A stretch of DNA of 64,000 bases from Streptomyces sp. NBC_01235 (GCF_035989285.1 NZ_CP108513.1:7068001-7132000), one strand, 5' to 3'. Shown: positions 9,170 through 17,450, numbered from the stretch's first letter. Numbers and translations: made by a program. Notes: a model not told the origin generated them from the letters alone.

Positions 9170-9988
9170 TCAGGCCACGGGGAACGACTCGCCGGCACCG
9201 TAGGACCGTACGACGACCCCGCCCCCCGGAGCCGGCCGCACGGAGTGGGCCAGCCCGAGCCCGGCCACCCGTGCGCGGCCGTCGCCATCCCCGCCCCCGA
9301 TCTCCACCAGGGTGTTCTCGTCGATGGCCACCCCGTGCGCGAGCCGCCCGCCCGCCACGACGGCGACCAGCCGCCCCAACGTCCCCCACTGCGCGGCATG
9401 CACGTCCACCCCGAACGGCACGAGCCCCAGCCCGGGCCGGACTTCGACCTCCTCGAGATCCTCGGCGGCGTCCGGCGGACACACGGCGACCCCGTCCACC
9501 AGCCACCCCCCGACCACCGCGTCCCGTGCCGCGACCGCGGCCCCCGCGGAGAACCCGGCGTAGGGAACACCTCGCTCGACCAGCAGGGACGACAAAGGAC
9601 CGGATTCTCCGGCGAACGCCTCCTGATACGCGGGTGTCAGCCCACCGCAGACCAGCACCCCGTCCACGTCGGCGGAAAGCGCGCCGACGTCGAACCGCCC
9701 CCCGACCGGTACCAGCAACGGCACAGGTGTGCACTCCCCGGCCTTCCGCAACGCGACGTCGTACCGCGCGAACTGCTCCGCGCCGTCGCCCTCGTCGACG
9801 AGTACACACAGGATGCGCGGAGCCGACCCGCCCCCGGCCCCCGACCTCGCCGCCGCGGCACGCAGAAACGGCCCGTGGACCACGTCGGCGACCGTCCCGT
9901 CCCACCCACCGCCGACCAGAAACACCCGACCGCCACCGCTCTTCGCACCGCTGCTCACGCGCACTTCTCCCTGGATTCCGGCAATCAT
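9170..9988 (-). CDS. Peptidase S51 / type 1 glutamine amidotransferase-like protein
   Basis: 272 residues. The fold resembles dipeptidase E and cyanophycinase. The nucleophile elbow GFSAGAAVA (Ser about 147) and the preceding VLVCGGLTPAY are visible, and RVFLVGGGWDG starts the Rossmann-like core. Members hydrolyse Asp-containing dipeptides or cyanophycin, but the exact substrate is unknown here. Its ATG (9988) overlaps the stop of the serine hydrolase gene in an ATGA, so the two are translationally coupled and probably act together, for instance in peptide or amide hydrolysis. Confidence 0.85.
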   Translation of the reverse strand: MIAGIQGEVRVSSGAKSGGGRVFLVGGGWDGTVADVVHGPFLRAAAARSGAGGGSAPRILCVLVDEGDGAEQFARYDVALRKAGECTPVPLLVPVGGRFDVGALSADVDGVLVCGGLTPAYQEAFAGESGPLSSLLVERGVPYAGFSAGAAVAARDAVVGGWLVDGVAVCPPDAAEDLEEVEVRPGLGLVPFGVDVHAAQWGTLGRLVAVVAGGRLAHGVAIDENTLVEIGGGDGDGRARVAGLGLAHSVRPAPGGGVVVRSYGAGESFPVA

Positions 9989-11091
9989 CCCCGCAGCCCC
10001 TTGAGGCCGTCGTAGACGGACATCGCGATCTCGACTCCGCGGGTGTCGTCCGCGGGTTCGCGCATCTGGTTCGTCACGTACGCCACCGTCATCCGTGCCT
10101 CGGGGTCGATCACGACGATCGAGCCGCCCCAGCCACCCCACCCATAGGTGTTGCCGAACCGCGCGTAGCCCAGGCCCCAGCTGACCGGCATGCCCAGGAC
10201 GCGGTCCTCGCCGCTGAACTGCTCCTCCCACGCACGGTCGCGGCCCGCCCGCGACAGCAGTCGCACGCCGTGCACCGAGCCCCCGCAGGCCATCACCGAC
10301 TGGACGAGGGCCACCGAGCGGGCGTTGCCGAATCCGCTCGCCGCGGGGATCTGCGCCCGGCGCCAGGCCACGCTGTTGCCGTCCCGGACCCGGAACGCGG
10401 TCGCGGCGGTCGGGGCCGCGTTGCCGCCGGGCGCGCTCGCGGCGTAGTCCTCGTCCCGGGACGGCGGCGGGAGTGTCCGCGCCACCCGGTGGTCGTGCTC
10501 GGCCGGCAGCCCCATACGGAAGTCCGCGCCCAGCGGTCCGGCGATCTCGGCGGCGAAGAACTCGCCGGGGCTCCGGCCCGTGATCCGGCGTACGACCTCG
10601 CCCACCAGGAACCCCTGGGTGAGCGAGTGGTATCCGGCCGCGCTGCCCGGCTCCCACTGCGGCGCCTGCGCGGCGAGGCGTGCCGTGGCGGTCGGCCAGT
10701 CGTAGATCTCCTCCACCGGCCCGTCCCAGTCGGGCAGGCCCGCGGTGTGCGCCAGCAGGTGCCGGACCAGCACCCCTTCCTTGCCGGCCGCGGCAAACTC
10801 CGGCCAGTACCGGGCGACCGGCGCGTCGAGATCGAGCTCGCCGCGGTCGGCCAGTACCAGCGCGCACAGGGCCGTCATCGTCTTGGTGACGGAAAAGACG
10901 TTGACGATCGTGTCCCGCTGCCAGGGCACCGTGCGCTCCGCGTCGGCGAACCCGCCCCAGACGTCCACCACCGGCTCACCGTCCACGAAGACGGCCACCG
11001 AGCCGCCCGCGTCCCCGCCGTCCAGCAGCGCGGCCAGCGCCGTGGGCACCGCGGTGAACAGATCGTCGTACGAGCCCTGAATGTCAGCCAT
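9985..11091 (-). CDS. Serine hydrolase, class C beta-lactamase/esterase family
   Basis: 368 residues from the ATG at 11091 (MADIQGSYDD). The SxxK motif is SVTK (Ser67, Lys70) and the second motif is YHS in GYHSLTQGF, as in EstB-type esterases, D-aminopeptidases and class C beta-lactamases. No signal peptide is present, so a cytosolic esterase or peptidase is more likely than a beta-lactamase. The gene end overlaps the S51 peptidase start. A TTG at 11127 would extend it by 12 residues. Confidence 0.88.
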   Translation of the reverse strand: MADIQGSYDDLFTAVPTALAALLDGGDAGGSVAVFVDGEPVVDVWGGFADAERTVPWQRDTIVNVFSVTKTMTALCALVLADRGELDLDAPVARYWPEFAAAGKEGVLVRHLLAHTAGLPDWDGPVEEIYDWPTATARLAAQAPQWEPGSAAGYHSLTQGFLVGEVVRRITGRSPGEFFAAEIAGPLGADFRMGLPAEHDHRVARTLPPPSRDEDYAASAPGGNAAPTAATAFRVRDGNSVAWRRAQIPAASGFGNARSVALVQSVMACGGSVHGVRLLSRAGRDRAWEEQFSGEDRVLGMPVSWGLGYARFGNTYGWGGWGGSIVVIDPEARMTVAYVTNQMREPADDTRGVEIAMSVYDGLKGLRG

Positions 11092-11148
11092 GCCGCCATC
11101 TAGCCCCCACGGAGCCACCGGAGGCAACCGAATTCCCGGCAGCAGGAC

Positions 11149-11835
11149 CTACGGTCCGGAAGCGCCGTCCGAGGTCTTGGTCAGCGGCGGGGCGGCCTGC
11201 CCGCCCATGTCGAGACGGAACGGCGGATACTCGTCGGTCATCAGCGCGGCATAGGCGCCCACCCGCGCGACCCAGCGGGCCAGGCCGATCAGGAAGTTGA
11301 ACAGATGAACCGGATATCGGCCGGTGAACGCCAGGATGATTACGGCGACCAGGGAGAGGAACGGAACCAGGCCGCCGGCGTGCCAACTGTCCGAGTCTCC
11401 CCAGCCCCAGTCGCCGACGAAGATACCGACGACGATGTACTGCGGAATCGCCAGCAGCCACCACTTCACCAGAACCAGACCTCGGGAAAGGTGCTCGGGA
11501 TAGGTGACGTCGAAATGCGCCGGGTAATCGGATACCTCCGCCAGGGTGAACGGCGGGTACCGGTCGGTGCCGAGCGCGGTGTGGGCGTAGAAGCTGACGC
11601 GCCAGTTCCAGCGCATCACGCCGACATTGAATTCGAAAAGGGAACGTGGATATCGGCCGGTGAGCAGGATGGCGAAGAACGCGACAATGGTCACGAACAC
11701 GAACGCGATCCACAGGAAGCACAGCACAATGTAGTGCGGAATGGCGAGAAGCCATTTCACCAGCCATAGCCATCTGGACAACCGAGGATCGATTGACGCC
11801 TCGATACGCACAGGTGAGAGCAGTATCCGGCTCAT
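11149..11835 (-). CDS. DUF4389 membrane protein
   Basis: 228 residues composed of two similar halves. Each half begins with a motif like [13 protein letters not shown], followed by a hydrophobic segment, then TGRYP, and ends with YPPF ([14 protein letters not shown] and [10 protein letters not shown]). This duplicated pattern is the DUF4389 family. About four membrane helices are expected. Function unknown. The ATG at 11835 directly precedes the conserved start [14 protein letters not shown]. It is transcribed in the same direction as the serine hydrolase but 58 bases before its start, so co-transcription is possible. Confidence 0.85.
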   Translation of the reverse strand: MSRILLSPVRIEASIDPRLSRWLWLVKWLLAIPHYIVLCFLWIAFVFVTIVAFFAILLTGRYPRSLFEFNVGVMRWNWRVSFYAHTALGTDRYPPFTLAEVSDYPAHFDVTYPEHLSRGLVLVKWWLLAIPQYIVVGIFVGDWGWGDSDSWHAGGLVPFLSLVAVIILAFTGRYPVHLFNFLIGLARWVARVGAYAALMTDEYPPFRLDMGGQAAPPLTKTSDGASGP

Positions 11836-11997
11836 GAATTCAGCCTCGCACGAGAAGCGAAAGCCCGCGACCGGGGTGGGCTCAGGGGCCGGCTGACCGA
11901 CGCCATGCTTTCGCCGTTCAGGCGGATTGCCGGCCCGTCTGCGCGGCGATTTCGGCTGCGGCGAGTTGGAGCGGTGCCGGCAGGGTCGCCCCGCGTG

Positions 11998-12573
11998 TCA
12001 CGCCGGTCCGCCCGGCCCCGCGCCTCCGAGGACCGCGCGGGCGATGTCCCGCGCCCAGGCGTCGACTTCGGACCAGTCCCGGTAGTCGCCGTAGCGCAGG
12101 CCCATCGCCCGGAGCTTCACCCGCCCGGTCCCCGACAGGTGCTCGGGCCGGATGACCCCGGAGAACAGACGGTGGCCGCGCGGACGCAGTTCGTCGATCA
12201 GGTGGCCGGCCACATGCTCCTCCTCCTTGGCCGCGAACGCTTTCCACGGGCCTCGCAGAGCGGCCGGCATGCCCACGCTGAAGATCCACACGCCGTGGCG
12301 GACGAACAGCTCCGCACCTCGGCGTACGAAGGTGAGAGCCTCGGGGAGCCATGCCATGTCGTGGACAGCGCTGCCCACCACGAAGGCGTCGTAGACGCGA
12401 AGATCGTCCACAGCCTCGACAGGCAGCGCGTCGGCCCGGAGCCCCTGCTCCCGCAGACGGGCGGCGATTCGTTCGGCGATGCTGCGGGTCGAGCCGTGGA
12501 CGCCGGCGTACGCGACGAGCACCTTCGTGTCCTCGCCCCGTTGTCTGCTCGAAGGCTCGGGATCAGTCGTCAC
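11998..12573 (-). CDS. Flavodoxin-domain protein
   Basis: About 191 residues. [20 protein letters not shown] is the FMN phosphate-binding start typical of flavodoxin and HemG-type proteins, followed by [16 protein letters not shown] and WIFSVGMP, which match later flavin-contacting loops. HemG relatives oxidise protoporphyrinogen with menaquinone, but similar stand-alone proteins in Streptomyces are uncharacterised. Two starts are possible: the GTG at 12573, or the GTG at 12522 (VLVAYAG), which has GAGG eight bases upstream and starts exactly at the fold. It is divergent from msrA at 12754. Confidence 0.82.
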   Translation of the reverse strand: MTTDPEPSSRQRGEDTKVLVAYAGVHGSTRSIAERIAARLREQGLRADALPVEAVDDLRVYDAFVVGSAVHDMAWLPEALTFVRRGAELFVRHGVWIFSVGMPAALRGPWKAFAAKEEEHVAGHLIDELRPRGHRLFSGVIRPEHLSGTGRVKLRAMGLRYGDYRDWSEVDAWARDIARAVLGGAGPGGPA

Positions 12574-12646
12574 CCCGCCAGTCTCACCCGACCGCGGCCC
12601 ATACCGCGACCGATGGGCGTTTCGTGGGCAGCGGCCGGGCGGGCAC

Positions 12647-12672
12647 GGAATCGCTTGGAACCCCCGCGCGTT
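12647..12672 (+). promoter_or_regulatory. SigR-type promoter of msrA (first copy)
   Basis: A perfect GGAAT (12647-12651), 18-base spacer, GTT (12670-12672). This is the published consensus of the thiol-oxidative-stress sigma factor SigR of Streptomyces. The transcript would start near 12680, leaving a leader of about 75 bases before the msrA ATG. Confidence 0.7.
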
Positions 12673-12753
12673 GAGGAGAGCGGGCAGGGATGCCGGTGGT
12701 GTGCGAGCCGAGCAGCCCGAGCGACCGAGCTGACAGATATTGGAGGGGCCGTA

Positions 12754-13266
12754 ATGGCTGCGCAGACGCAGAGGGCCGTGCTGGCCGGTGGATGCTTCTG
12801 GGGGATGGAGGAGCTGATCCGCCGCCTTCCGGGCGTGACGGCGACCCGGGTCGGATACACCGGGGGTGACGTGCCGAACGCGACGTACCGTAACCACGGC
12901 ACGCACGCGGAGGCCATTGAGATCCTCTTCGACCCCGAGCAGACCGACTACCGCGCGATCCTGGAGTTCTTCTTCCAGATCCACGATCCGAGCACCAAGA
13001 ACCGCCAGGGCAACGACATCGGCCTCAGCTACCGCTCGGCGATCTACTACGTGGACGACGAGCAGAAGCGGATCGCCGAGGACACGATCGCGGACGTGGA
13101 CGCCTCCGGACTGTGGCCGGGCAAGGTCGTCACCGAGGTGGAGCCGGTCGGCCCCTTCTGGGAGGCCGAGCCCGAGCACCAGGACTACCTGCAGCGTTAC
13201 CCGGACGGCTACACCTGCCACTTCCCGCGCCCCGGATGGCGACTGCCCGCCCGCGCGGAGGGCTGA
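12754..13266 (+). CDS. msrA: Peptide-methionine (S)-S-oxide reductase MsrA, first copy
   Basis: 170 residues. It reduces methionine S-sulfoxide in proteins. The catalytic Cys14 lies in [10 protein letters not shown]. Conserved [26 protein letters not shown] and [14 protein letters not shown] follow. The C-terminus ([15 protein letters not shown]) has no GYC or other cysteine, so the resolving-cysteine relay of the second MsrA is absent; this short GMEELIR subtype must recycle differently. The ATG at 12754 has TGGAGGGG just upstream. A perfect SigR-type promoter lies about 80 bases before the start. Confidence 0.93.
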   Translation: MAAQTQRAVLAGGCFWGMEELIRRLPGVTATRVGYTGGDVPNATYRNHGTHAEAIEILFDPEQTDYRAILEFFFQIHDPSTKNRQGNDIGLSYRSAIYYVDDEQKRIAEDTIADVDASGLWPGKVVTEVEPVGPFWEAEPEHQDYLQRYPDGYTCHFPRPGWRLPARAEG

Positions 13267-13600
13267 CCGCGAGGCGGCCCCGCGGAAGGCGGGGCCGGCC
13301 GGCCGAGGCTCCGCCGCCGGTCTCCCCGTCTTCGTCGTACGGCGAAAGCAAAGGGGGCTGCCGGCAACGGAAAGTGTGTCTCGGCCGGGGCGCTGTACAC
13401 AGCCCGGTGACAAGGTGAGCCCAGGCTCCCCCGCGAGGCTGTGAACGTTGTCCGCGACCGGTCGGCGGCCCGGTGACCGGGCGCGGACATCGGGCCGCTC
13501 GCGACATCTTGGCGCGGACGCGAGGAAGCGCCGTGCCGCGGCCCCGATCGCCGAGGTAGGCCCCGCAGTGCTGAAACCGTGCGGCTCAGCCGCCGGTCGT
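13267..13600 (+). other. Gene-poor stretch between msrA and the repeat array
   Basis: No credible coding region was found on either strand. It contains GC-rich short palindromes soon after the msrA stop (e.g. CGGCCGGCCG near 13307), which may terminate msrA. It ends directly against repeat R6. Confidence 0.5.
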
Positions 13601-13698
13601 GGCGACGCCGGTGGGGCAAGACGCCCCCCAGTTCGTCCCAAGAACGGGGTACCTGGTTTGACGCCCGCTCCGCCGAGCCTGTGCTGCCATGCGACCCG
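13601..13698 (-). repeat. Repeat R6 (msrA-3'-end-like repeat, array boundary)
   Basis: Outermost copy of the dispersed repeat. Read on the minus strand it has the outer arm with GCATGGCAGCACAGGCTC, then GGGCGTC, the 36-38 base hairpin core (CCCCGTTC, loop TTGGGAC, GAACTGGGG), then TTGCCCCACCGGCGTCGC. The last part resembles the codons for the C-terminal SCPTGVA of MsrA. It borders the three-gene unit at 13.7-16.1 kb. Confidence 0.8.
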
Positions 13699-13746
13699 TC
13701 TCAACGGACGGCGAGTCGTTCCGGGGCGTCTTTGACCTGGAAGTTC

Positions 13747-13762
13747 ATTCCTTGCAGGGAAT
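13747..13762. promoter_or_regulatory. Operator-like palindrome upstream of the SnoaL-like gene
   Basis: ATTCCTTGCAGGGAAT, about 65 bases before the ATG at 13827. The same element with one extra paired base occurs at 15043-15058 between the regulator and the oxidoreductase; both copies are followed by TGTCG. Probably the binding site of the XRE regulator at 14228. Confidence 0.65.
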
Positions 13763-13826
13763 TGTCGGTCTCCGCCGCGCGCCGCAGGATCTGGTCCGAA
13801 GCGACCTGTCCGACAAGGAGACATAC

Positions 13827-14249
13827 ATGATCGAGATCGACCCGCAGCAGGTGGCCGACCGTTACATGGCCCAGTGGACAGTGCCGGACGCGGCCGAACG
13901 CCGCGCGGCCATCGAGCTGTTGTGGGCCGAGGACGGCACCCACGTCCTCCAGCCGCCCGCCGAGATTCGGGAGATCGCCGCAGAACTCGGCTTCGGCCAC
14001 ACGGCTCTGGAGGCTCAGGGATACGACGCCATCGAGACCCGAGTGGCGCGCAGCTACGAACGGTTCGTCGAGAAGCAAGGATTCACCTTCCGGTCGCGCC
14101 GCGACGCGGTACGCCTGCACGGCGTGGTGAAGTTCGGCTGGGAGGCGGTGTCCGCGGAAACCGGTGACGTGGTGGGCGGAGGCCTGGAAATCCTCGTGCT
14201 CGACGACACCGGCCGGATCAAGGCCGACTACATGTTCCCAGGGGCCTGA
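13827..14249 (+). CDS. SnoaL/NTF2-like protein
   Basis: 140 residues. The cone-shaped alpha+beta barrel family is suggested by DRYMAQWTVPDAAERRAAIELLWAEDGTHVLQPP at the start and the closing strands HGVVKFGWEAV and GGGLEILVLDDTGRIKADYMF. Members are isomerases, hydratases or ligand carriers; no specific activity can be assigned. The ATG at 13827 has AAGGAG seven bases upstream. The gene ends inside the 3' end of the convergent regulator gene (22-base overlap). It carries the shared palindrome in its promoter. Confidence 0.82.
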   Translation: MIEIDPQQVADRYMAQWTVPDAAERRAAIELLWAEDGTHVLQPPAEIREIAAELGFGHTALEAQGYDAIETRVARSYERFVEKQGFTFRSRRDAVRLHGVVKFGWEAVSAETGDVVGGGLEILVLDDTGRIKADYMFPGA

Positions 14250-15007
14250 CCTGCGGCGGCAGAGGCCATTGTCCCGGCAGCCGCCGAGAGGGCCTCCGCC
14301 GTCGCCGGATCGGCCGGAAGGAACGCCTCCAGTTTCAGCTCGGCGAGTGTCACATCGATGGCGGTGGCGAAGGTCGTCACCGTCGTCATCAGACGCAGCT
14401 CACCGTACGAGGACCGCAGCCGGAGCGGAACCGCGAAACCGAGCAGGCCCGCGGACGGCTCCAGTTCGGGAACATACCCGGTGAGTTCGGTGCGCAGCTC
14501 CTTCAGATGGTCCAGCCGTGCCAGGATGTGCCGCGCCCATTCCGCGAGGTTGTGGATACGGGAAGCCAGACCGTCGGGGTGCAGAGCCAGACGGTAGACA
14601 TTCGTGCCCGGTCCCACCAGTTCGGCGGCAGCACCCTCGGTGATCAGGTCGAATGCCGTGTTGGCGGCGATCAGGTCACCACGCTGGTCCACCACCATCG
14701 CCGGATACGGCAGATGCCCGCGGAGGATGTGGTCGATCGCCGTACGCACGGGCGCCAGTACCGGGTCGTCGAGCGAACTCTCCGGGTAGACGGGCGCGTA
14801 CCCGGCGGCTGCCAGCAGCTCGTTGCGCTCGCGCAGCGGCAGTTCCAGCGACTCGGCCAGACGTACGACCATGTTCCGGCCGGGAACGGACCTGCCTGAC
14901 TCGATGAAACTGAGGTGCCGCTGGGTCGTGCCCGCCCGCAGAGCCAGATCGAGCTGGCTGACATGACGGCGGGTACGACGTTCGCGCAGTGCACTGGGGA
15001 AGTCCAT
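14228..15007 (-). CDS. XRE/MmyB-like transcriptional regulator of the cassette
   Basis: 259 residues. The N-terminal helix-turn-helix (RHVSQLDLALRAGTTQRHLS, then FIESGRSVPGRNMVVRLAESL) is followed by an MmyB-like ligand-binding domain (YPAMVVDQRGDLIAANTAFD near residue 100). It is divergent from the LLM oxidoreductase and convergent with the SnoaL-like gene. A 16-bp palindrome recurs in both promoter regions, so it likely controls both enzymes and itself. It is a separate gene from the similar regulator at 5885. Confidence 0.88.
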   Translation of the reverse strand: MDFPSALRERRTRRHVSQLDLALRAGTTQRHLSFIESGRSVPGRNMVVRLAESLELPLRERNELLAAAGYAPVYPESSLDDPVLAPVRTAIDHILRGHLPYPAMVVDQRGDLIAANTAFDLITEGAAAELVGPGTNVYRLALHPDGLASRIHNLAEWARHILARLDHLKELRTELTGYVPELEPSAGLLGFAVPLRLRSSYGELRLMTTVTTFATAIDVTLAELKLEAFLPADPATAEALSAAAGTMASAAAGQAPGNM

Positions 15008-15042
15008 GGCCCTGTTGTAACGGCAGCCATGAAGGCCAGGCC

Positions 15043-15058
15043 ATTCCCCGCAGGGAAT
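15043..15058. promoter_or_regulatory. Operator-like palindrome between regulator and oxidoreductase
   Basis: ATTCCCCGCAGGGAAT, perfect arms ATTCCC/GGGAAT around CGCA. It lies 35 bases upstream of each of the two divergent start codons (15007 minus, 15094 plus), where it could block both promoters. Confidence 0.65.
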
Positions 15059-15093
15059 TGTCGCCGCTCACACCGATCGTGACCATCGTCGGC

Positions 15094-16092
15094 ATGGACA
15101 TCGGTGTACTGCTTCCGACCGGAACCGCCCAGTGGGGCGAGGCCGACGACCCCCGAGAACTGATCGGCTTCGGCCGCCAGGCCGAACGCCTGGGCTTCTC
15201 CTCGCTCTTCGTCAACGACTCCCTGATCAGCCCCCGCGTCGAGGCCCTGACGATGCTGGCCGCGCTCGCCCCGGCGACGGACACCGTGACCCTGGGGACC
15301 GCCGCACTGATGCCGTTCCTGCGTCGGCCGGTCCAGGTCGCGCAGTCGCTGGCGTCGATCGACCTGCTGTCCGGCGGCCGACTCACCGTGACCGTCGGCG
15401 CAGGCTTCCCCGGCCGTTTCGGACGGCCTCTGTACACGCTGTCCGGGGTGCCCTGGGAAAGGCGCTTCACCCGCCTGGACGAGACCGTCGCGCTGTGGCG
15501 AGCCCTTTGGGACGGCGCCGACCACTTCCATGGCGAGATCCTCCGACTCGACGGCATTCCACCCATGACCAGGACGTTTCGATCCGGCGGCCCGCCCGTC
15601 TGGCTCGGCGGCGCGACCTCCTCGGCGCTGGCCCGGACCGGCCGGATGTACGACGGATGGCTGCCATACCCACCCGACCCCGCCGACTACGCATCGGGGC
15701 TGGCCGACATCCGCTCAGCGGCTGCCGACATCGGCCGAGCGGCCGAGGACATCACCCCCGCACTGTTCGTCTCGGTACGGATCGATGACGACGTCGAAAG
15801 CGGCCGCCGGGCAATGGACGCCTACGCTCGGGCCACATACGGCATGCCACTCGAGGAACTGGAGAAGATCCAGGCAGTCGTCACCGGCTCAGCCGCGCAG
15901 GTCCTCGAGCGCCTGGGACAGTACGCGGCCGCCGGCGCCCGGCACATGGTCACCCGCCTCGGCGCCCTGGGCATGCGCTCCCAGCGCGAACAGCTCGAAC
16001 GGATCGCAGACCTGATCCCCGCCGTGCAAGCGGAGGCGGAAGATGTCTCCGCCCAGACAGGTTCCCCGTTGCGAACGGGACACTTGGCTTGA
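15094..16092 (+). CDS. LLM-class flavin-dependent oxidoreductase
   Basis: 332 residues, a luciferase-like monooxygenase TIM barrel using FMN or F420. MDIGVLLPTGTAQWG starts the first strand; LGFSSLFVNDS, ATDTVTLGTAALM, LLSGGRLTVTVGAGF and GGPPVWLGGATSSALART are family landmarks. The ATG at 15094 is the first codon of the fold. The last dozen residues (QTGSPLRTGHLA) and the TGA stop are encoded by repeat R5, so the repeat junction shaped the C-terminus. It probably works with the SnoaL-like protein under the cassette regulator. Confidence 0.88.
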   Translation: MDIGVLLPTGTAQWGEADDPRELIGFGRQAERLGFSSLFVNDSLISPRVEALTMLAALAPATDTVTLGTAALMPFLRRPVQVAQSLASIDLLSGGRLTVTVGAGFPGRFGRPLYTLSGVPWERRFTRLDETVALWRALWDGADHFHGEILRLDGIPPMTRTFRSGGPPVWLGGATSSALARTGRMYDGWLPYPPDPADYASGLADIRSAAADIGRAAEDITPALFVSVRIDDDVESGRRAMDAYARATYGMPLEELEKIQAVVTGSAAQVLERLGQYAAAGARHMVTRLGALGMRSQREQLERIADLIPAVQAEAEDVSAQTGSPLRTGHLA

Positions 16093-16160
16093 CGCCCGTG
16101 CCGCCGATCCCGCGGTAGCCCGCCGGGTTCTTGTCGAGGTACTGCTGGTGGGTGTCCTCA
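16050..16160 (-). repeat. Repeat R5 with a second, orphan msrA 3' fragment
   Basis: On the minus strand, 16160 to 16104 encodes EDTHQQYLDKNPAGYRGI and GGTG, which is the C-terminus of an MsrA. After GTGV it enters the 36-base core (AAGCCAAGTG, then CCCGTT CGC AACGGG, a perfect hairpin). No msrA N-terminus is attached: upstream lies the stop of the gene at 16166. It differs from the intact msrA at 19019 (GYRG rather than GYCG; DKNPAG rather than DSKNPSG), so it is a piece of another msrA. Confidence 0.8.
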
Positions 16161-16165
16161 CTCGC

Positions 16166-16510
16166 TCATCGTTCGATGAAACGGGGGTCCGGCCACGCGG
16201 TGATCGGCTCGTCGGAGACTGAGTAGATCTCCAGGAGTGAGAGGTATCCGCCCTCGGTGAAGATCATGACACCGGCCGAGTGCGGTGCGTCGTACCAGGC
16301 GTCCACGGCCGGATTGTCATGCGATGGCGCAGCAGCCACCGCTGTACGGTCGACTTCCAGATCGACCGTCACGCAGCCGCAGCCACATTTGCCCACCACC
16401 CGCGTGTGTGGAATCTGGGCCAGCAGGGCGCCACTCACCGGATCCGAGCCGGCCAGCAGCGCTCGCAGAGTCGCCGTGGCTTCCGACGACAGTGGCTCTG
16501 GGTCAGCCAT
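16166..16510 (-). CDS. Conserved hypothetical protein with CGCGC motif
   Basis: 114 residues from the ATG at 16510 (MADPEPLSSEATATLRALLAG). A GTG at 16543 inside repeat R4 would add 11 residues. The middle contains VVGKCGCGCVTVDLEVDR, a cysteine cluster that could bind a metal. DAWYDAPHSAGVMIFTEGGYLSLLEIYSVSDEP follows as a likely beta-rich end. Predicted soluble. I have no function for it. It forms a single-gene unit between repeats R4 and R5, and its stop codon lies only 6 bases from the R5 msrA fragment. Confidence 0.75.
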   Translation of the reverse strand: MADPEPLSSEATATLRALLAGSDPVSGALLAQIPHTRVVGKCGCGCVTVDLEVDRTAVAAAPSHDNPAVDAWYDAPHSAGVMIFTEGGYLSLLEIYSVSDEPITAWPDPRFIER

Positions 16511-16519
16511 CCGCCCTGG

Positions 16520-16577
16520 CCACGCCGATCGGGCAGGAGACACCGGTCCCGGCGAGCCTGTGCTGCTATGTGACCGG
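16520..16577 (-). repeat. Repeat R4, lacking the 36-bp core
   Basis: Minus strand: ACCGGTCACATAGCAGCAC, AGGCTCGCCGGGACCGGTGTC, then TCCTGCCCGATCGGCGTGGC. The outer arm and the msrA-like SCPIGVA codons are present but the 36-base hairpin core is absent. R4 therefore shows the junction GTGV-SCPIGVA, the usual MsrA C-terminus, and looks like an unoccupied or excised site. Confidence 0.75.
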
Positions 16578-16734
16578 TGGACGGTGCCTGCCGTTCGGGG
16601 AGGCGTGGTCGATCAATCACCGGTACGGTCGCAAGGCTGGATGCTGGGCAGCGAATCCAGCACGCAGCGGCTGATCCGGGGGAGGGCTCTCGACTCAGTG
16701 CTTCATGTCGATCAGTTTCCGAGGCCCTTGCCAG

Positions 16735-16753
16735 CCATCTGAGCTACGGGGGC
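16735..16753 (-). other. tRNA 5'-end-like sequence
   Basis: The minus strand reads GCCCCCGTAGCTCAGATGG, which has the form of a tRNA acceptor strand, the TA linker, and D-stem/loop start. The remainder of a tRNA (anticodon arm, TTCRA loop, matching acceptor strand) could not be found. Possibly the footprint of a truncated tRNA gene, or chance. Confidence 0.25.
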
Positions 16754-16816
16754 ACGGGTCCCACCATGACGCGAGGCCGAGGAGCCTACACTCTCGCCGG
16801 TACAGATAGGGGGCGC

Positions 16817-17269
16817 ATGGACAGTGACGACACGCGACGAAGACCACGGCGCCGGCTCATCCTGACCAGCGTCCTCATCACCGTGCTCGCGGCGCAATCC
16901 ACCATGCTGGTCGTCCAGCAGGTGCAGATCAGCAACTTGAAGAGCCAACATGCGCAGCCGGGCCCCGCTGGCCCCTCCGGACCGCCCGGGCCAACAGGCC
17001 TACCCGGGCCCCGCGGCTACACCGGTGCAGCAGGACGAGACGGCAAGGACGGGCAGAACTTCATTGGAGCCGTACCCAGCAACGACACCCAGATTCAGCT
17101 AACCGAGACCGAAGCCCGCGCCCACTGCGAAGTCGTCGCCAACCAGGCCTACCCCGCCAACAGCAACACCGGCGACGAGACCTTGGACGACCTTACCGAC
17201 TCCTACTCCGCCACCATGCATGAGAAGACGTTCCGTCAGTGCATGAGCGAACAGGGGTATCCGCAGTAG
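16817..17269 (+). CDS. Membrane-anchored collagen-like protein
   Basis: 150 residues from the ATG at 16817 (MDSDDTRRRPRRR), with AGGGGG upstream. A basic N-terminus and one membrane helix (LILTSVLITVLAAQSTMLVV) give type II topology with the rest outside. A short heptad-like stretch (QVQISNLKSQ) precedes about 11 Gly-X-Y triplets (GPAGPSGPPGPTGLPGPRGY onward to GRDGKDG), long enough for a short collagen-like triple helix. The C-terminal domain has two cysteines (ARAHCEVVANQAYPAN; FRQCMSEQGYPQ) that could form a disulfide. Function unknown. It occupies one unit between R4 and R3 and is the only clear gene in the array read opposite to the repeats. Confidence 0.8.
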   Translation: MDSDDTRRRPRRRLILTSVLITVLAAQSTMLVVQQVQISNLKSQHAQPGPAGPSGPPGPTGLPGPRGYTGAAGRDGKDGQNFIGAVPSNDTQIQLTETEARAHCEVVANQAYPANSNTGDETLDDLTDSYSATMHEKTFRQCMSEQGYPQ

Positions 17270-17450
17270 ACACGGCCGCGTTTGCCAGGACGAAGGCAGT
17301 GCGGACCCAAAAAATGCCACTATCCCGCATAGTTGGAGTATTCCCAGTCAGAAGCCTTGGCCGTGGTGTGTCGTGGCAATAAGCCCACCGCCGGGTTCGA
17401 TCCTGACTCCCGCTGGTTCGGGCTACTCCCTGGATGCTTAGGGCGCCAAG

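Noticed and set aside
9170..10867. A 565-residue minus-strand frame through the S51 gene
   Set aside because: The S51 ATG at 9988 overlaps the upstream stop in ATGA. The extension is antisense-like and lies over the serine hydrolase gene in another frame.
17390..17425. tRNA T-arm-like GGGTTCGATCC
   Set aside because: The flanking bases do not pair as a T-stem and no acceptor or anticodon arm is present.
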